DNA of 64,000 bases from a virus, in the IMG/VR virus record IMGVR_UViG_3300037244_000020, positions 1 to 64,000 of that record; one strand, written 5' to 3'. The translations under genes and the position numbers were made by a program. The notes under the pieces are model-generated. The model was not told the origin of the DNA and searched no databases. It was given only the letters and a program-made list of their open reading frames with translations. Shown one piece after another: positions 7,783 to 15,285 of the stretch (positions are counted from its first letter, which is position 1; every line of letters starts with the position of its first letter).

Positions 7783-8529
7783 TTAGTTCGCTGCAGCCTT
7801 GGCCGAACCGCCGTCAATCACCCAGTTGCTGCCGCCGCCCACATTCTTTACGGCGCTTCCGTCGCTATACGTCGTGTTGGTCAGGCGCGAGCTGTCACTT
7901 TGTGCCGTTGCCGACGTTTCGGTCTGAACCGTATTGACTGGCACGCTAACGCCGTTCACCGACACAAAGCCCGGCGTCAAGATGCCCGAGTCCGTCGCGC
8001 CGTAGAGGCTGGTGTTCACAGCCGAGTTCCCTTGGATCTGCGTCACGCCTTTGTTCGCGTCTCCTGCGGAAAACGACGACGAGCCGCCCGAGACGTACGA
8101 ATTGGCAATACCAGTCGCTGCGCCTGCGTAGCCTGGCAGAGCGGTACCTTCGATCGACTGCGCACCAGCGTTAGCTGAGTTCCACGAACTGGCTGCAGCG
8201 CGGCCTGTGCCAGTCGTCAGGCTCTGCGAGGACGTGTAGTCGTGCGTCTGAGCGAAGCCCGTAACAGATGCTGTGCCGCCTTGCGCGCCTTCGGGAGCGT
8301 TGACGAAGCTGCCAGTCTGGCCGTAGGTGGCGAAGGCGCCGCTTTGGGTGGACGAGTAAGCAGTGCCGACCCCTCTGGAACTGGCGAACGCTGCAGACTG
8401 CGAATTCACCACGCCAGACGCTGCGGGGGAGTTCGCCAAGTTAGCAGGCGGATTGCTCGGGCCGACCGGATTAGCCATTGCCGTTGCCGAAGCTGCCAGA
8501 ACCGCCACTGCCAGAAGTGCTTTTTTCAC
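7783..8529 (-). CDS. Exported low-complexity Ser/Ala/Gly/Thr-rich protein, 248 aa
   Basis: GTG 8529 has GGAGATTCAC in front. The signal peptide (MKKALLAVAVLAASATAMA) is followed by about 225 residues dominated by Ser, Ala, Gly, Thr and Asn, with no Cys and almost no charge. This composition suits a surface or periplasmic beta-rich or disordered protein. It is first in the three-gene exported cluster. The function is unknown. Confidence 0.6.
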   Translation of the reverse strand: MKKALLAVAVLAASATAMANPVGPSNPPANLANSPAASGVVNSQSAAFASSRGVGTAYSSTQSGAFATYGQTGSFVNAPEGAQGGTASVTGFAQTHDYTSSQSLTTGTGRAAASSWNSANAGAQSIEGTALPGYAGAATGIANSYVSGGSSSFSAGDANKGVTQIQGNSAVNTSLYGATDSGILTPGFVSVNGVSVPVNTVQTETSATAQSDSSRLTNTTYSDGSAVKNVGGGSNWVIDGGSAKAAAN

Positions 8530-8580
8530 GTGAATCTCCAGATGGGTGTGGCGCGGAGCCGCCGCGCCTGCGGTAGGTCG

Positions 8581-8811
8581 TTACGCGGGTTGCCGATCGA
8601 ACATCTGTGAATACGCTTGCGCGCCTACAGTGGTCAGCCGCCAAAACCCGAGGACGTTATTGACCAGACCCATCTGACGCAAATCCGGCAGCGTGGTGTA
8701 ACGGCCTTCCCAGTCCGTAAATGTCCCACGCTCCTTCCCCACTGCCCTGAACGCTTCCACCTGTTGCTCAACCAAGTGAATCGTCGTGGTGAAGGTTGCC
8801 GTATTGCTCAT
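8581..8811 (-). CDS. Hypothetical protein, 76 aa
   Basis: A soluble protein beginning MSNTATFTTTIHL. The C-terminal half (LPDLRQMGLVNNVLGFWRLTT) has a winged-helix feel but no certain match. A 109-base gap without a gene separates it from the next start at 9124; I see no clear promoter there. Confidence 0.5.
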   Translation of the reverse strand: MSNTATFTTTIHLVEQQVEAFRAVGKERGTFTDWEGRYTTLPDLRQMGLVNNVLGFWRLTTVGAQAYSQMFDRQPA

Positions 8812-8920
8812 GATTTCGTCTGACGCTTTATTAACAGTCCGCGCACAGTGTAAGGGCGGCTGCAGAGCGTCAGCACTTTCTGCGGAGAGTGTTACTCCAA
8901 TTACATCTGGTAACGAGGCG

Positions 8921-9124
8921 TCAAGCGGTGCTGGACTGTGGCGTCTCCGAGTACGTCTGGACCGTCGACTGTAGACGCTTCACGCGCTCTTGCAGCACGC
9001 TTACATGGCCTTTCGCAGCCTCTAGCGCCCCGCACGCGTCGAGGAGTTGAATCTGGGCGAAGCGCAACTGCTTGGTCGCGATATCGAGCGGGCTGGGCTG
9101 CACAAACGGGTTCGGGATTTTCAT
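8921..9124 (-). CDS. Hypothetical coiled-coil protein, 67 aa
   Basis: A Pro-rich N-terminus (MKIPNPFVQPSPLD) is followed by a single long helix with heptad-like spacing (ALEAAKGHVSVLQERVKRLQ). The ATG at 9124 is preceded by AAGGAACCCACC, a leader shared with several neighbouring genes. The function is unknown. Confidence 0.5.
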   Translation of the reverse strand: MKIPNPFVQPSPLDIATKQLRFAQIQLLDACGALEAAKGHVSVLQERVKRLQSTVQTYSETPQSSTA

Positions 9125-9148
9125 GGTGGGTTCCTTGTGGGTGGTGGG

Positions 9149-10168
9149 TTACTGCCAGGGGGCGCGCCCTTGGCACATACTGATAAACATCTCGGTCTGG
9201 TTTCTTTCGCACGCAGCGGTAGCGGCGCTCCGCGCTGCTGCCTTAGCATGCCAATCCCTCCCCGATTTCAGGCTATTAACCGCGCGTATGGCGCAGTCCA
9301 GAATCACGTGGTGTAGCTTCCAGTAACTAGGGTTTTTGGACTGTAACTCGGCAGTTGCGTTGTACGCAGCAACCGCAGCGTCCGCGTCCCCAGACACTGC
9401 CCAAGCGTCCGCCGCAGCTTTGGCAGGTGCGTCGTCCCTTTGTAGGTCTCCCGCTGTCACCCCCAAGACAGCGTCCATAGCTGCTTTGTAGGTCCTCCCA
9501 TAACGAGGGTGCATGGGGACGCAACCTGTAACTGGCGTGGTTGCCTCGCTCCAATTTAACCCTTCGGAGGCTTCCCATTCCGCCGACGCTGCTGCTTCGA
9601 CCGCGCCCCTAGCACCCCAAACTGCAGACTGCACGGCCCCCCATCCAGGACCGAACTCGTCCCACCTTGTGAATTCAGAAAACCCTGAAGCGCTAACTGC
9701 GGCCTCCGCAGCCATTGCTGCGAGTTGCCTTGCTATCGCCGACTCCCGTTGCTCTTCACTCTCGTCTCCTCGGCACCCCTCAGATTCCGCAGATTTGCGC
9801 GCGTCTGCTGCAGATGTCGCCACTTCTTCTTTCGTAGCGTTCCCCATGGCGTAACGTTCCGCCAAGACCACCGCCCGCTTGCTGCGAGGGTCTGCCATCA
9901 GGTGCTGTACTTGCCGCGCCGCCCACGCAGCGAACATCCTGGCGTCCCTTCCGCAGTCTGGGACGAACCGAAGAGCGTAAACTGCGTCATCGACGCCGTT
10001 CTTGACAGCTAGGTCGGCCAGGCGGATAGGCGCGCCGTTCAGGTACTTGGTTACATAGCATCCGCGTTCCTCGACTCCCTCATCAAGTAGGGGGTTCCAC
10101 AGCATTTCTACGACTCTGTCGCGATCTGCGCCGTAGAGTTTGGAGAGGGAGAACTCGTAGCAGGCCAT
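9149..10168 (-). CDS. Ala-rich helical protein, 339 aa; weak Imm-5-like resemblance
   Basis: ATG 10168 has AAGGAG 6 nt upstream; a longer in-frame start is not supported. The first 150 residues include CGRDARMFAAWAARQVQHL and PRSKRAVVLAERYAMGNATK. The pattern of a basic motif followed by an E-rich helix recalls the Imm-5-like domain often seen in phage proteins. The rest is Ala-rich and helical, with Trp at fairly regular intervals. Function unknown; the Imm-5 link is from memory and weak. Confidence 0.5.
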   Translation of the reverse strand: MACYEFSLSKLYGADRDRVVEMLWNPLLDEGVEERGCYVTKYLNGAPIRLADLAVKNGVDDAVYALRFVPDCGRDARMFAAWAARQVQHLMADPRSKRAVVLAERYAMGNATKEEVATSAADARKSAESEGCRGDESEEQRESAIARQLAAMAAEAAVSASGFSEFTRWDEFGPGWGAVQSAVWGARGAVEAAASAEWEASEGLNWSEATTPVTGCVPMHPRYGRTYKAAMDAVLGVTAGDLQRDDAPAKAAADAWAVSGDADAAVAAYNATAELQSKNPSYWKLHHVILDCAIRAVNSLKSGRDWHAKAAARSAATAACERNQTEMFISMCQGRAPWQ

Positions 10169-10197
10169 CTTGGCTCCTTGTGGGTGGGGGTTACTGC

Positions 10198-10482
10198 TCA
10201 ACGTCTCGCTGCATACTCGTGCGTAATGCCTGCGAACATGTCGTCTTCGTCAAAGCGCAGGGCGATGTGGTAGCCCGGCACCTGCCACTGCATCAGCTTC
10301 GCGCGACCGATAAAGCTCACGCTCGTTGGCTCTCCAACAGCCTCAACGATCTGGTCCTTCGACTTGCCGTACATATTGCCCAGCGCTTGGAAGCGCCGCG
10401 ACAGGCCACGTGCATTTCCGCGCCCCTTACCTGAGTTCGCCAGCAGCACGAAGATGAGCAGCGTTACGATCAGTAGTGTCAT
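10198..10482 (-). CDS. Membrane-anchored small protein, 94 aa
   Basis: The N-terminal segment MTLLIVTLLIFVLLA spans the membrane. The C-terminal 60 residues (GKSKDQIVEAVGEPTSVSF..., MQWQVPGYHIALRFDEDD) resemble the SmpA/BamE-type fold, in which a helix is followed by GxPT and a three-stranded sheet. It would be anchored in the inner membrane. The promoter at 10513-10540 lies directly upstream, so it heads an operon. Confidence 0.5.
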   Translation of the reverse strand: MTLLIVTLLIFVLLANSGKGRGNARGLSRRFQALGNMYGKSKDQIVEAVGEPTSVSFIGRAKLMQWQVPGYHIALRFDEDDMFAGITHEYAARR

Positions 10483-10512
10483 TTCTCTCTCCCTGTTAAG
10501 TTGATAAAGCTA

Positions 10513-10540
10513 ATTATACCTTCTTTTTAGTTTTGTGCAA
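10513..10540 (-). promoter_or_regulatory. Promoter (TTGCAC, 16 nt, TATAAT)
   Basis: Minus-strand TTGCAC (10540-10535), 16-nt spacer starting AAAACTA, and TATAAT (10518-10513) followed by TAGCT. Same family as the promoters at 24447, 25533, 27706, 29704, 33416, 35012 and 35881. Confidence 0.8.
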
Positions 10541-10570
10541 TGTTTTTAACGCAGCCCTCCCGCAGTGGTC

Positions 10571-10828
10571 TTAAACGCGTAGGAAGACTCTTAACGTTTC
10601 CCAAATGCTTGCCTTCTTCGGCTTGTCCGTCTCCAGCCTCAGGTCCCCGATGTTCACCATAAACTCGACCGGCGCCCCGTCAACCACGCACTCCACTTTC
10701 GCCAACTCTCCGATCACGCTGCGCACAACGCCCGGCTGATCAGTCCAGATTATGCGGCGCATGTCGCTATCTAGCCCGTATGCACGCCCGATGTAGATCA
10801 CCTTGTCGCCGATGTTTACCTTTTTCAT
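10571..10828 (-). CDS. Small beta-rich protein, 85 aa
   Basis: The start MKKVNIGDKVIYIG and the spacing of Val and Gly suggest an SH3-like or KOW-like barrel. The ATG overlaps the stop of the 52-aa membrane peptide gene. The function is unknown. It ends just before the promoter at 10513-10540. Confidence 0.5.
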   Translation of the reverse strand: MKKVNIGDKVIYIGRAYGLDSDMRRIIWTDQPGVVRSVIGELAKVECVVDGAPVEFMVNIGDLRLETDKPKKASIWETLRVFLRV

Positions 10829-10983
10829 CGCCTGCTCCTGGTTGGTTGCTTCGGGTGTTGCTGGTTAGGGAAAAGCCCGGGCATGCAGCGCTGCGCCAGT
10901 CGCGCGAGCAGCGCTTCGACCAGGATCGCAGCAGCAATGCCGCCAATCCACACGCCGATGTTTTTGAACTTGTCGTCGTCCAT
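10825..10983 (-). CDS. 52-aa single-pass membrane peptide
   Basis: ATG 10983 opens a frame of 52 codons whose TGA overlaps the next ATG. After MDDDKFKNIG comes a hydrophobic helix (VWIGGIAAAILVEALLA) and then a basic Pro/Gln tail (QQHPKQPTRSRR). An N-out or N-in inner-membrane peptide is likely. The function is unknown. Confidence 0.55.
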   Translation of the reverse strand: MDDDKFKNIGVWIGGIAAAILVEALLARLAQRCMPGLFPNQQHPKQPTRSRR

Positions 10984-10986
10984 AGC

Positions 10987-11238
10987 TCAATCTCCACTCT
11001 CCGTCAACTCATACGTCCAGGCATGGCCGTCGAAATTGTCCGGGTGCAGGCTGATGACCATACCACACTGCCGCGCCATGCCATTGATGACGGCCCAATC
11101 AGCGATCTCGTCGTCATCATCGAGCAGGCTGAATACCAACTCCGCCGTCACCATCTGAAATGCCTTCTCGACGTAGGGCGAGCGCTTGCACGCGTCGTCC
11201 ATCATCGCTTCGAATTTGCTGAAAGGGCCGTGAATCAT
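10987..11238 (-). CDS. Hypothetical acidic protein, 83 aa
   Basis: ATG 11238 overlaps the upstream TGA and has GGAGA five bases away, so it is preferred over an ATG four codons upstream. The protein is acidic, with a DDDDE stretch, and helical. The family is not recognised. Confidence 0.5.
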   Translation of the reverse strand: MIHGPFSKFEAMMDDACKRSPYVEKAFQMVTAELVFSLLDDDDEIADWAVINGMARQCGMVISLHPDNFDGHAWTYELTESGD

Positions 11239-11438
11239 GGTTGTCTCCATTCCTGGCTATCGTTACGGAACTCCGTGACGATAGCACCTTCGTAGACTAT
11301 CTGGCCCCAGTTAGGGCCTCTGCCGACCGGAGGGACTGCCGCCTTTGCCTCATCCAGCGTGTCAAAGCTGCCCCGGAAGTCGTCCCAGCCACCTAAGGGG
11401 TAATAGTCATCGCCGCAAAACAGGAGGTAGGGCTTCAT
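11235..11438 (-). CDS. Conserved small phage protein, 67 aa
   Basis: The opening MKPYLLFCGDDYYPLGGW and the DFRGSFDTLDEAKAAV segment match a small domain seen in many phages of Gram-negative bacteria; no function is known to me. Its start overlaps the upstream stop (ATGA). Confidence 0.6.
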   Translation of the reverse strand: MKPYLLFCGDDYYPLGGWDDFRGSFDTLDEAKAAVPPVGRGPNWGQIVYEGAIVTEFRNDSQEWRQP

Positions 11439-11782
11439 TCCAGAACCTCCTCGCGCACGTCTATATCGTACTCGTCGAATTCGAAGTCATGGAACTCTAC
11501 GATCGTGATGCCTTCGCTGCCGTCCATCCTCGGGAAGCCTTCCTCATCGCCTTTGAGCAACGACGCTATGCCACTGAACGAGGTAACGCTTTCGCGCAGT
11601 GCAATCATCAACGTCATCTCCAACAGCCCGGGTAAAGCGCCTCCTGTTCTCCTCGCGCGGTCCTCAGCATCGCCCCAGAAGTCGTTCCATTCTTTGATCT
11701 TCGCGTCCGTCAGGACATCGTGGTCGATGTCGACCGTCATGTGATGCGTACCCGAGTAGTCTAGGTAATAGCGTTTTTTCAT
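11435..11782 (-). CDS. DUF2528-like protein, 115 aa
   Basis: ATG 11782 gives MKKRYYLDYSGTHHMTVDID, and the following KEWNDFWGDAEDR helix fits the DUF2528 pattern as I remember it. The C-terminus is very acidic (EFHDFEFDEYDIDVREE). The upstream leader has the CCACCCAC-type motif discussed in the findings. The function is unknown. Confidence 0.6.
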   Translation of the reverse strand: MKKRYYLDYSGTHHMTVDIDHDVLTDAKIKEWNDFWGDAEDRARRTGGALPGLLEMTLMIALRESVTSFSGIASLLKGDEEGFPRMDGSEGITIVEFHDFEFDEYDIDVREEVLE

Positions 11783-11844
11783 CTCGTTTCTCTCTGTGGT
11801 GGGTTTTGGTGGGGCTAACAAGGTATATTAGCCCCACGCAAGGG

Positions 11845-13278
11845 TTATTTACCTAACTTGTCGAGCCAGTTGAGCAGTGTGAGCCACTCGCCGAAAGCGT
11901 CGGTCACTCCCTCAGATGACTCGAACCGAAACTCTAGGGACCGCGCAGTCTGGTTTTCCGCGAGCACTGCCCCGCTCATGCCTACCGGGTAGGGAAGGGT
12001 CTTTTCCAGGTGCGCCATAACTTCTTTCTTGCCCGCTGAAAACCCCTTCCAGTATTGGTCAGCCGAATCGCATTGCACAGGTGGCTCCCCTACCACGATG
12101 AACGCGATGCCCGCAGCGGCCGCAACTTCCTCGCAGTCTGCAGGATGGCTCTCGACGTACATCACGCCGCCGCGAGCCGTTGGGCCTGCTTTCCTGAGCG
12201 CCCATTCCGCAGCAGTCTTGACGAGTCGACTGCGATCGCCTCCGGTCCCGCCTGCCGTGCCGACGAAATGGATGCCTGAGGGCGTCACGACCGTGACTTT
12301 GACGGTTTCTGAAACGAATTTTTGCGTTGCACAGTCCTCAGCTTCTTCGGAGGGAGTCGCCTCAGTCCTTTCCTGGTCTTCCGCCTCCTTCAGAATCCAC
12401 GCCCCAAGTCTGCGCGCTTGCGCCTTAGATGGGCACCCGTAGGCCAAAATGTTCAGAGGCGGCAGGCGCCGCTGCGAGGTGCGGACGTACTCGGTAACTG
12501 CCGCGTAGCCCTGCTCCGGGTCGAAGAAAGTCACTGCGGCGCAGTTGCTACGGGTTTCAAGGGTTGCCCGGGGAACCAGCAACTGCAAGCGCATCCACTT
12601 CGCGCATTCCTCGGCCCAAATCTTAGCCGGCGCTTGGTCGTGAAGGAATTGGCCGCCCTCGACAAACGCTGCGCACTCCTCGATCGTCTTGTTGCGCGAC
12701 TCCGTTTCCGCTTTGGTGACTTCCTTACTGAGAACTACGCAACTGTTCATCGCCCGGCTGTAATTCTCCTGCGCCCACTTGAGACGCTTCTCCAAGTCTT
12801 CGACACGGCTGGCCATCTCTGCGCGGGTCTCTATATGCAGCTCATCCGCTGCTCGGAGGAGTTCATGTGCCCACTTCAGATTCGCCTCGGTCTTTCCTAT
12901 CAGGCTTCCGTTGTACAGGACCATCTCTGCCTCACCGCAGGTCGTCGCACCTGACACCTCATCCCGAACAGTGCCGATCTCCGCAGGTGCTGCTGCGGCC
13001 GCCATCTTCATCACCTCGTCCGGCGTCGGCGCGGTGTAGGTGACCTGCGCCCCTCCTGCGCGGTAAGTCACGCTGTAACTGTCAGACTTGAACTCCGCAG
13101 CGTGCCCTTCCGTCGGTGCAGTCGCTTTGTTCAAGATGTCGGCTATCTCTTGGGCTTGTTCGGTGGTGGCGTCGTGGACGAACATAAATACGCCTGCAGG
13201 TCCTAAAATTTCTAGGGTCGCGTCTTTGTCGGTGTCCCGATTTACGATCCAAGGCTTGCTTGTGTCGATAGTTTTCAT
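11845..13278 (-). CDS. 477-aa accessory protein with a tail-tip (J)-like segment
   Basis: The N-terminal third is a small alpha/beta region (TEQAQEIADILNKA), followed by a coiled coil around residues 150-210. Around residues 245-305 lies a stretch with FDPEQGY, TEYV, LNILAYGCPS and QARRLGAWILKE. It aligns with NDPAQQY, TEYV, MQIMAVGTTT and QAYRLGKWMLLSE in the phage's own tail-tip protein at 58703-61930. The C-terminal part contains GTGGDRSRLVKTAAEWALRKAG (quoted in part). The whole is a mosaic with no recognised family. It is cotranscribed with the DUF2528-like gene. Role unknown; interference with tail assembly or adsorption is speculation. Confidence 0.55.
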   Translation of the reverse strand: MKTIDTSKPWIVNRDTDKDATLEILGPAGVFMFVHDATTEQAQEIADILNKATAPTEGHAAEFKSDSYSVTYRAGGAQVTYTAPTPDEVMKMAAAAAPAEIGTVRDEVSGATTCGEAEMVLYNGSLIGKTEANLKWAHELLRAADELHIETRAEMASRVEDLEKRLKWAQENYSRAMNSCVVLSKEVTKAETESRNKTIEECAAFVEGGQFLHDQAPAKIWAEECAKWMRLQLLVPRATLETRSNCAAVTFFDPEQGYAAVTEYVRTSQRRLPPLNILAYGCPSKAQARRLGAWILKEAEDQERTEATPSEEAEDCATQKFVSETVKVTVVTPSGIHFVGTAGGTGGDRSRLVKTAAEWALRKAGPTARGGVMYVESHPADCEEVAAAAGIAFIVVGEPPVQCDSADQYWKGFSAGKKEVMAHLEKTLPYPVGMSGAVLAENQTARSLEFRFESSEGVTDAFGEWLTLLNWLDKLGK

Positions 13279-13320
13279 ACGTTCCTTTGGTGGGTGGGTC
13301 GCACGCGGCGGCCCGGTGGG

Positions 13321-13500
13321 TTATTTTCTGCTTATTAACTTAAGCACTAGACGGACAGCGTGGAGAATCGCCCAGGTAGTGCCTGTTCCAAAGACAAGCC
13401 CGATCGTCAAAGTGATCGGGCTATCGATCCCTGCGGAATACGCCATAAAGTCTAGCAACGCCCCTATAACTAAAGCGCTGAGGATTGTCTGGTGTTTCAC
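13321..13500 (-). CDS. 59-aa membrane protein with two predicted spans
   Basis: GTG 13500 has AGAGGCG in front. Two hydrophobic stretches (ILSALVIGALLDFMAY and ITLTIGLVFGTGTTWAIL) are separated by a short polar loop, with a basic end (LISRK). The shape suits a holin or an inner-membrane accessory protein, but no lysis partner is nearby. It is first after the promoter at 13529-13556. Confidence 0.55.
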   Translation of the reverse strand: MKHQTILSALVIGALLDFMAYSAGIDSPITLTIGLVFGTGTTWAILHAVRLVLKLISRK

Positions 13501-13528
13501 AATCGCCTCTAAGATTTGAGTTACCCGA

Positions 13529-13556
13529 ATTATAAGGTATTTATAGTTTTCGTAAG
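13529..13556 (-). promoter_or_regulatory. Probable promoter (CTTACG, 16 nt, TATAAT)
   Basis: Minus-strand TATAAT (13534-13529) with a 16-nt spacer to CTTACG (13556-13551). The spacer AAAACTATAAA matches the TTGCAC promoter family, but the -35 is weaker. Confidence 0.55.
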
Positions 13557-13677
13557 CTTTTTCTTTCTTAAAGTTGTAACGGAGTGTTTCTACAGAGCCT
13601 TTTCGCAGCTTGAACGTAACGCGCCGCCTTCCGCAGTGGTCGCATGAGCCCGGTAATGTAACCCATACGGAACACGG

Positions 13678-14478
13678 ATGTCAGCATTAGGCGGCTTCAA
13701 AGATCTCACAGGCTCCCGGTTCGGGATGCTCACAGTAGCAGCACAGGCCGAACGGGGCAAGGACGGTAGAATTCGCTGGACCTGCAGGTGTGACTGCGGC
13801 GGCGAAACTACCACTAGCACTTCAAACCTCAAGTCTGTCAAAAATCCTACACTGGACTGCGGTTGCAGAGGGCGTGCGGCAGCCAAGTCCGATCACGCTG
13901 GAAAGCGCTATGGGAGGCTTGTGGCCCAGATTCCTGTAGGATCCGGATGGGGCCGCAACATCAAGTGGGAGTGCCTTTGTGACTGCGGAAAAACCTGCGA
14001 GATAGTTGGAGTCTCACTGTCTAACGGCACAACTAAATCCTGCGGCTGTCTTTCTCTTGACTTGACAGCCGCACAGGGACGCCGTAATGCTACACATGGG
14101 CACACTAAGGGGTACGGGACCACTCCGGTCTATTCGTCTTGGAACAACATGTTCGCACGTTGCTACAACCCTAAAAACAAAGACTACTATCTATATGGCG
14201 GTCGCGGCATACGAGTCTGCGATCGTTGGAACAGGTTCGAAAACTTCTTGGAGGACATGGGGCCTACGTGGGAGAAGGGCCTGACAATTGATCGCTATCC
14301 CAACAATGACGGAAACTACGAACCCGGCAACTGCCGATGGGCTACCCGCCTCCAACAAGTTCAAAACCGAAGGAAATACGGACATGGCAGAATTGACTAC
14401 GCGGCGGCGCAAAGCGCTGCCAACAGAGAAGTTTGCGCTACCAGCAACCCGACAATACCCAGTCGACACGAGAGCTAG
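13678..14478 (+). CDS. Putative homing endonuclease with Cys-rich repeats, 266 aa
   Basis: Two repeats with GRFGML/YGRLV, W(T)C.CDCG and CGC motifs (residues about 8-65 and 75-125) form likely zinc-binding units. The second half has YSSWNNMFARCYN, YGGRGIRVCDRW and DRYPNNDGNYEPGNCRWA. The W.NM..RC, YGGRGI.V..RW and NY.P.NCRW signatures are those of a large family of phage and bacterial proteins treated as HNH/AP2-type mobile endonucleases. It lies rightward among leftward genes, as expected for a mobile insertion. Its last 32 codons run out of frame over the start of the DUF6582-like gene. Confidence 0.7.
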   Translation: MSALGGFKDLTGSRFGMLTVAAQAERGKDGRIRWTCRCDCGGETTTSTSNLKSVKNPTLDCGCRGRAAAKSDHAGKRYGRLVAQIPVGSGWGRNIKWECLCDCGKTCEIVGVSLSNGTTKSCGCLSLDLTAAQGRRNATHGHTKGYGTTPVYSSWNNMFARCYNPKNKDYYLYGGRGIRVCDRWNRFENFLEDMGPTWEKGLTIDRYPNNDGNYEPGNCRWATRLQQVQNRRKYGHGRIDYAAAQSAANREVCATSNPTIPSRHES

Positions 14479-14626
14479 GGCGGCTAACGCAAAGGCTCGC
14501 GCAACGCAGCAGCTTGCTAAGGGCAATCTTACGCCTGCGCAAAACGCAAAGGTCCAGGCAGCTGCTAACAAAGTGCTCGCCCAAACCGCTCCCAAAAAGA
14601 CAGCAGCAAAGAAAACCACGAAGTAA
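14384..14626 (+). CDS. DUF6582-like Ala/Lys-rich protein, 80 aa
   Basis: ATG 14384 has AAGGAA nine bases upstream and begins MAELTTRRRKALPTEKFALP. The FALP..R.YPVDTRARAANAKARA pattern is that of a small phage domain I recall as DUF6582. The end is Lys/Thr-rich (PKKTAAKKTTK) and resembles the basic tail of the 61-aa gene at 47065. It overlaps the preceding endonuclease gene by 95 bases in another frame. The function is unknown. Confidence 0.6.
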   Translation: MAELTTRRRKALPTEKFALPATRQYPVDTRARAANAKARATQQLAKGNLTPAQNAKVQAAANKVLAQTAPKKTAAKKTTK

Positions 14627-14661
14627 CCCACCGGGCGGCTCGCCGCCTTGGAGAAACACCC

Positions 14662-14937
14662 ATGAAACTCTTAGCCGCCCTCCTGCTCGCCCTGCCGATC
14701 GCCGCGCACGCTTACACCCTTTCTGACGATCCGTGGTCAGGCCACACGAGCCACAGCGGTCCTTACACGACCGGACAGTATTCAGACCAAAGCGGCGCTG
14801 CTTTGTCGACGTATTCCTACCGTTCCGGCTCGTCCGACTACTCGCAGAGCACTTACACGGGGTCGGACGGTGTGAGTCACACGCAACACTGTACGACTCA
14901 CATCATCAGCGGCTTTGTCGAGCACACTTGCTACTGA
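14662..14937 (+). CDS. Exported Ser/Tyr/Thr-rich protein, 91 aa
   Basis: MKLLAALLLALPIAAHA is a signal peptide, with GGAGA before the ATG. The mature region is rich in Ser, Tyr, Gly and Thr and ends with two Cys (QHC...HTCY) that could pair. Composition is like the exported proteins at 6670-8529. It ends two bases from the leftward gene at 14939, so the two converge tail to tail. Confidence 0.55.
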   Translation: MKLLAALLLALPIAAHAYTLSDDPWSGHTSHSGPYTTGQYSDQSGAALSTYSYRSGSSDYSQSTYTGSDGVSHTQHCTTHIISGFVEHTCY

Positions 14938-14938
14938 A

Positions 14939-15217
14939 TCACAGGCCCAGCAGCGTGCCCAGTTGCGAGAAAAGTCCTTGCGCTTGCGTGTGCGTATCGA
15001 GCGGAATCAGAATCGAAGGGCCGCTCATGCCTTGGTTCTGAGCGCCGACCACGGGCGTCACCACAACCGGCACCAAGCCTTGTTGCTGTTGTTGTTGCTG
15101 GGTATTGGCCTGGGCTTGCGCCTGGTTGACGGTCTGATTAACCTTGATGCCCGAACCGTCCACGCCGTCCGGGAAGTCAGAGGTGGTGGTGCCGTCGCCT
15201 ACGTCTACGTCTGCCAT
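14939..15217 (-). CDS. Gln-rich hypothetical protein, 92 aa
   Basis: MADVDVGDG is followed by a low-complexity Gln segment (QANTQQQQQQQ) and a hydrophobic end (LFSQLGTLLGL). No signal peptide is seen. It may be cotranscribed with the S53 peptidase upstream, 68 bases away. The function is unknown. Confidence 0.5.
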   Translation of the reverse strand: MADVDVGDGTTTSDFPDGVDGSGIKVNQTVNQAQAQANTQQQQQQQGLVPVVVTPVVGAQNQGMSGPSILIPLDTHTQAQGLFSQLGTLLGL

Positions 15218-15285
15218 GATAAGTTCCTTGAAAGTTGGGTAAATGCAAAGTGCCGCCTGCGTGATTCAGGGCTGCGGCTCGCCCG

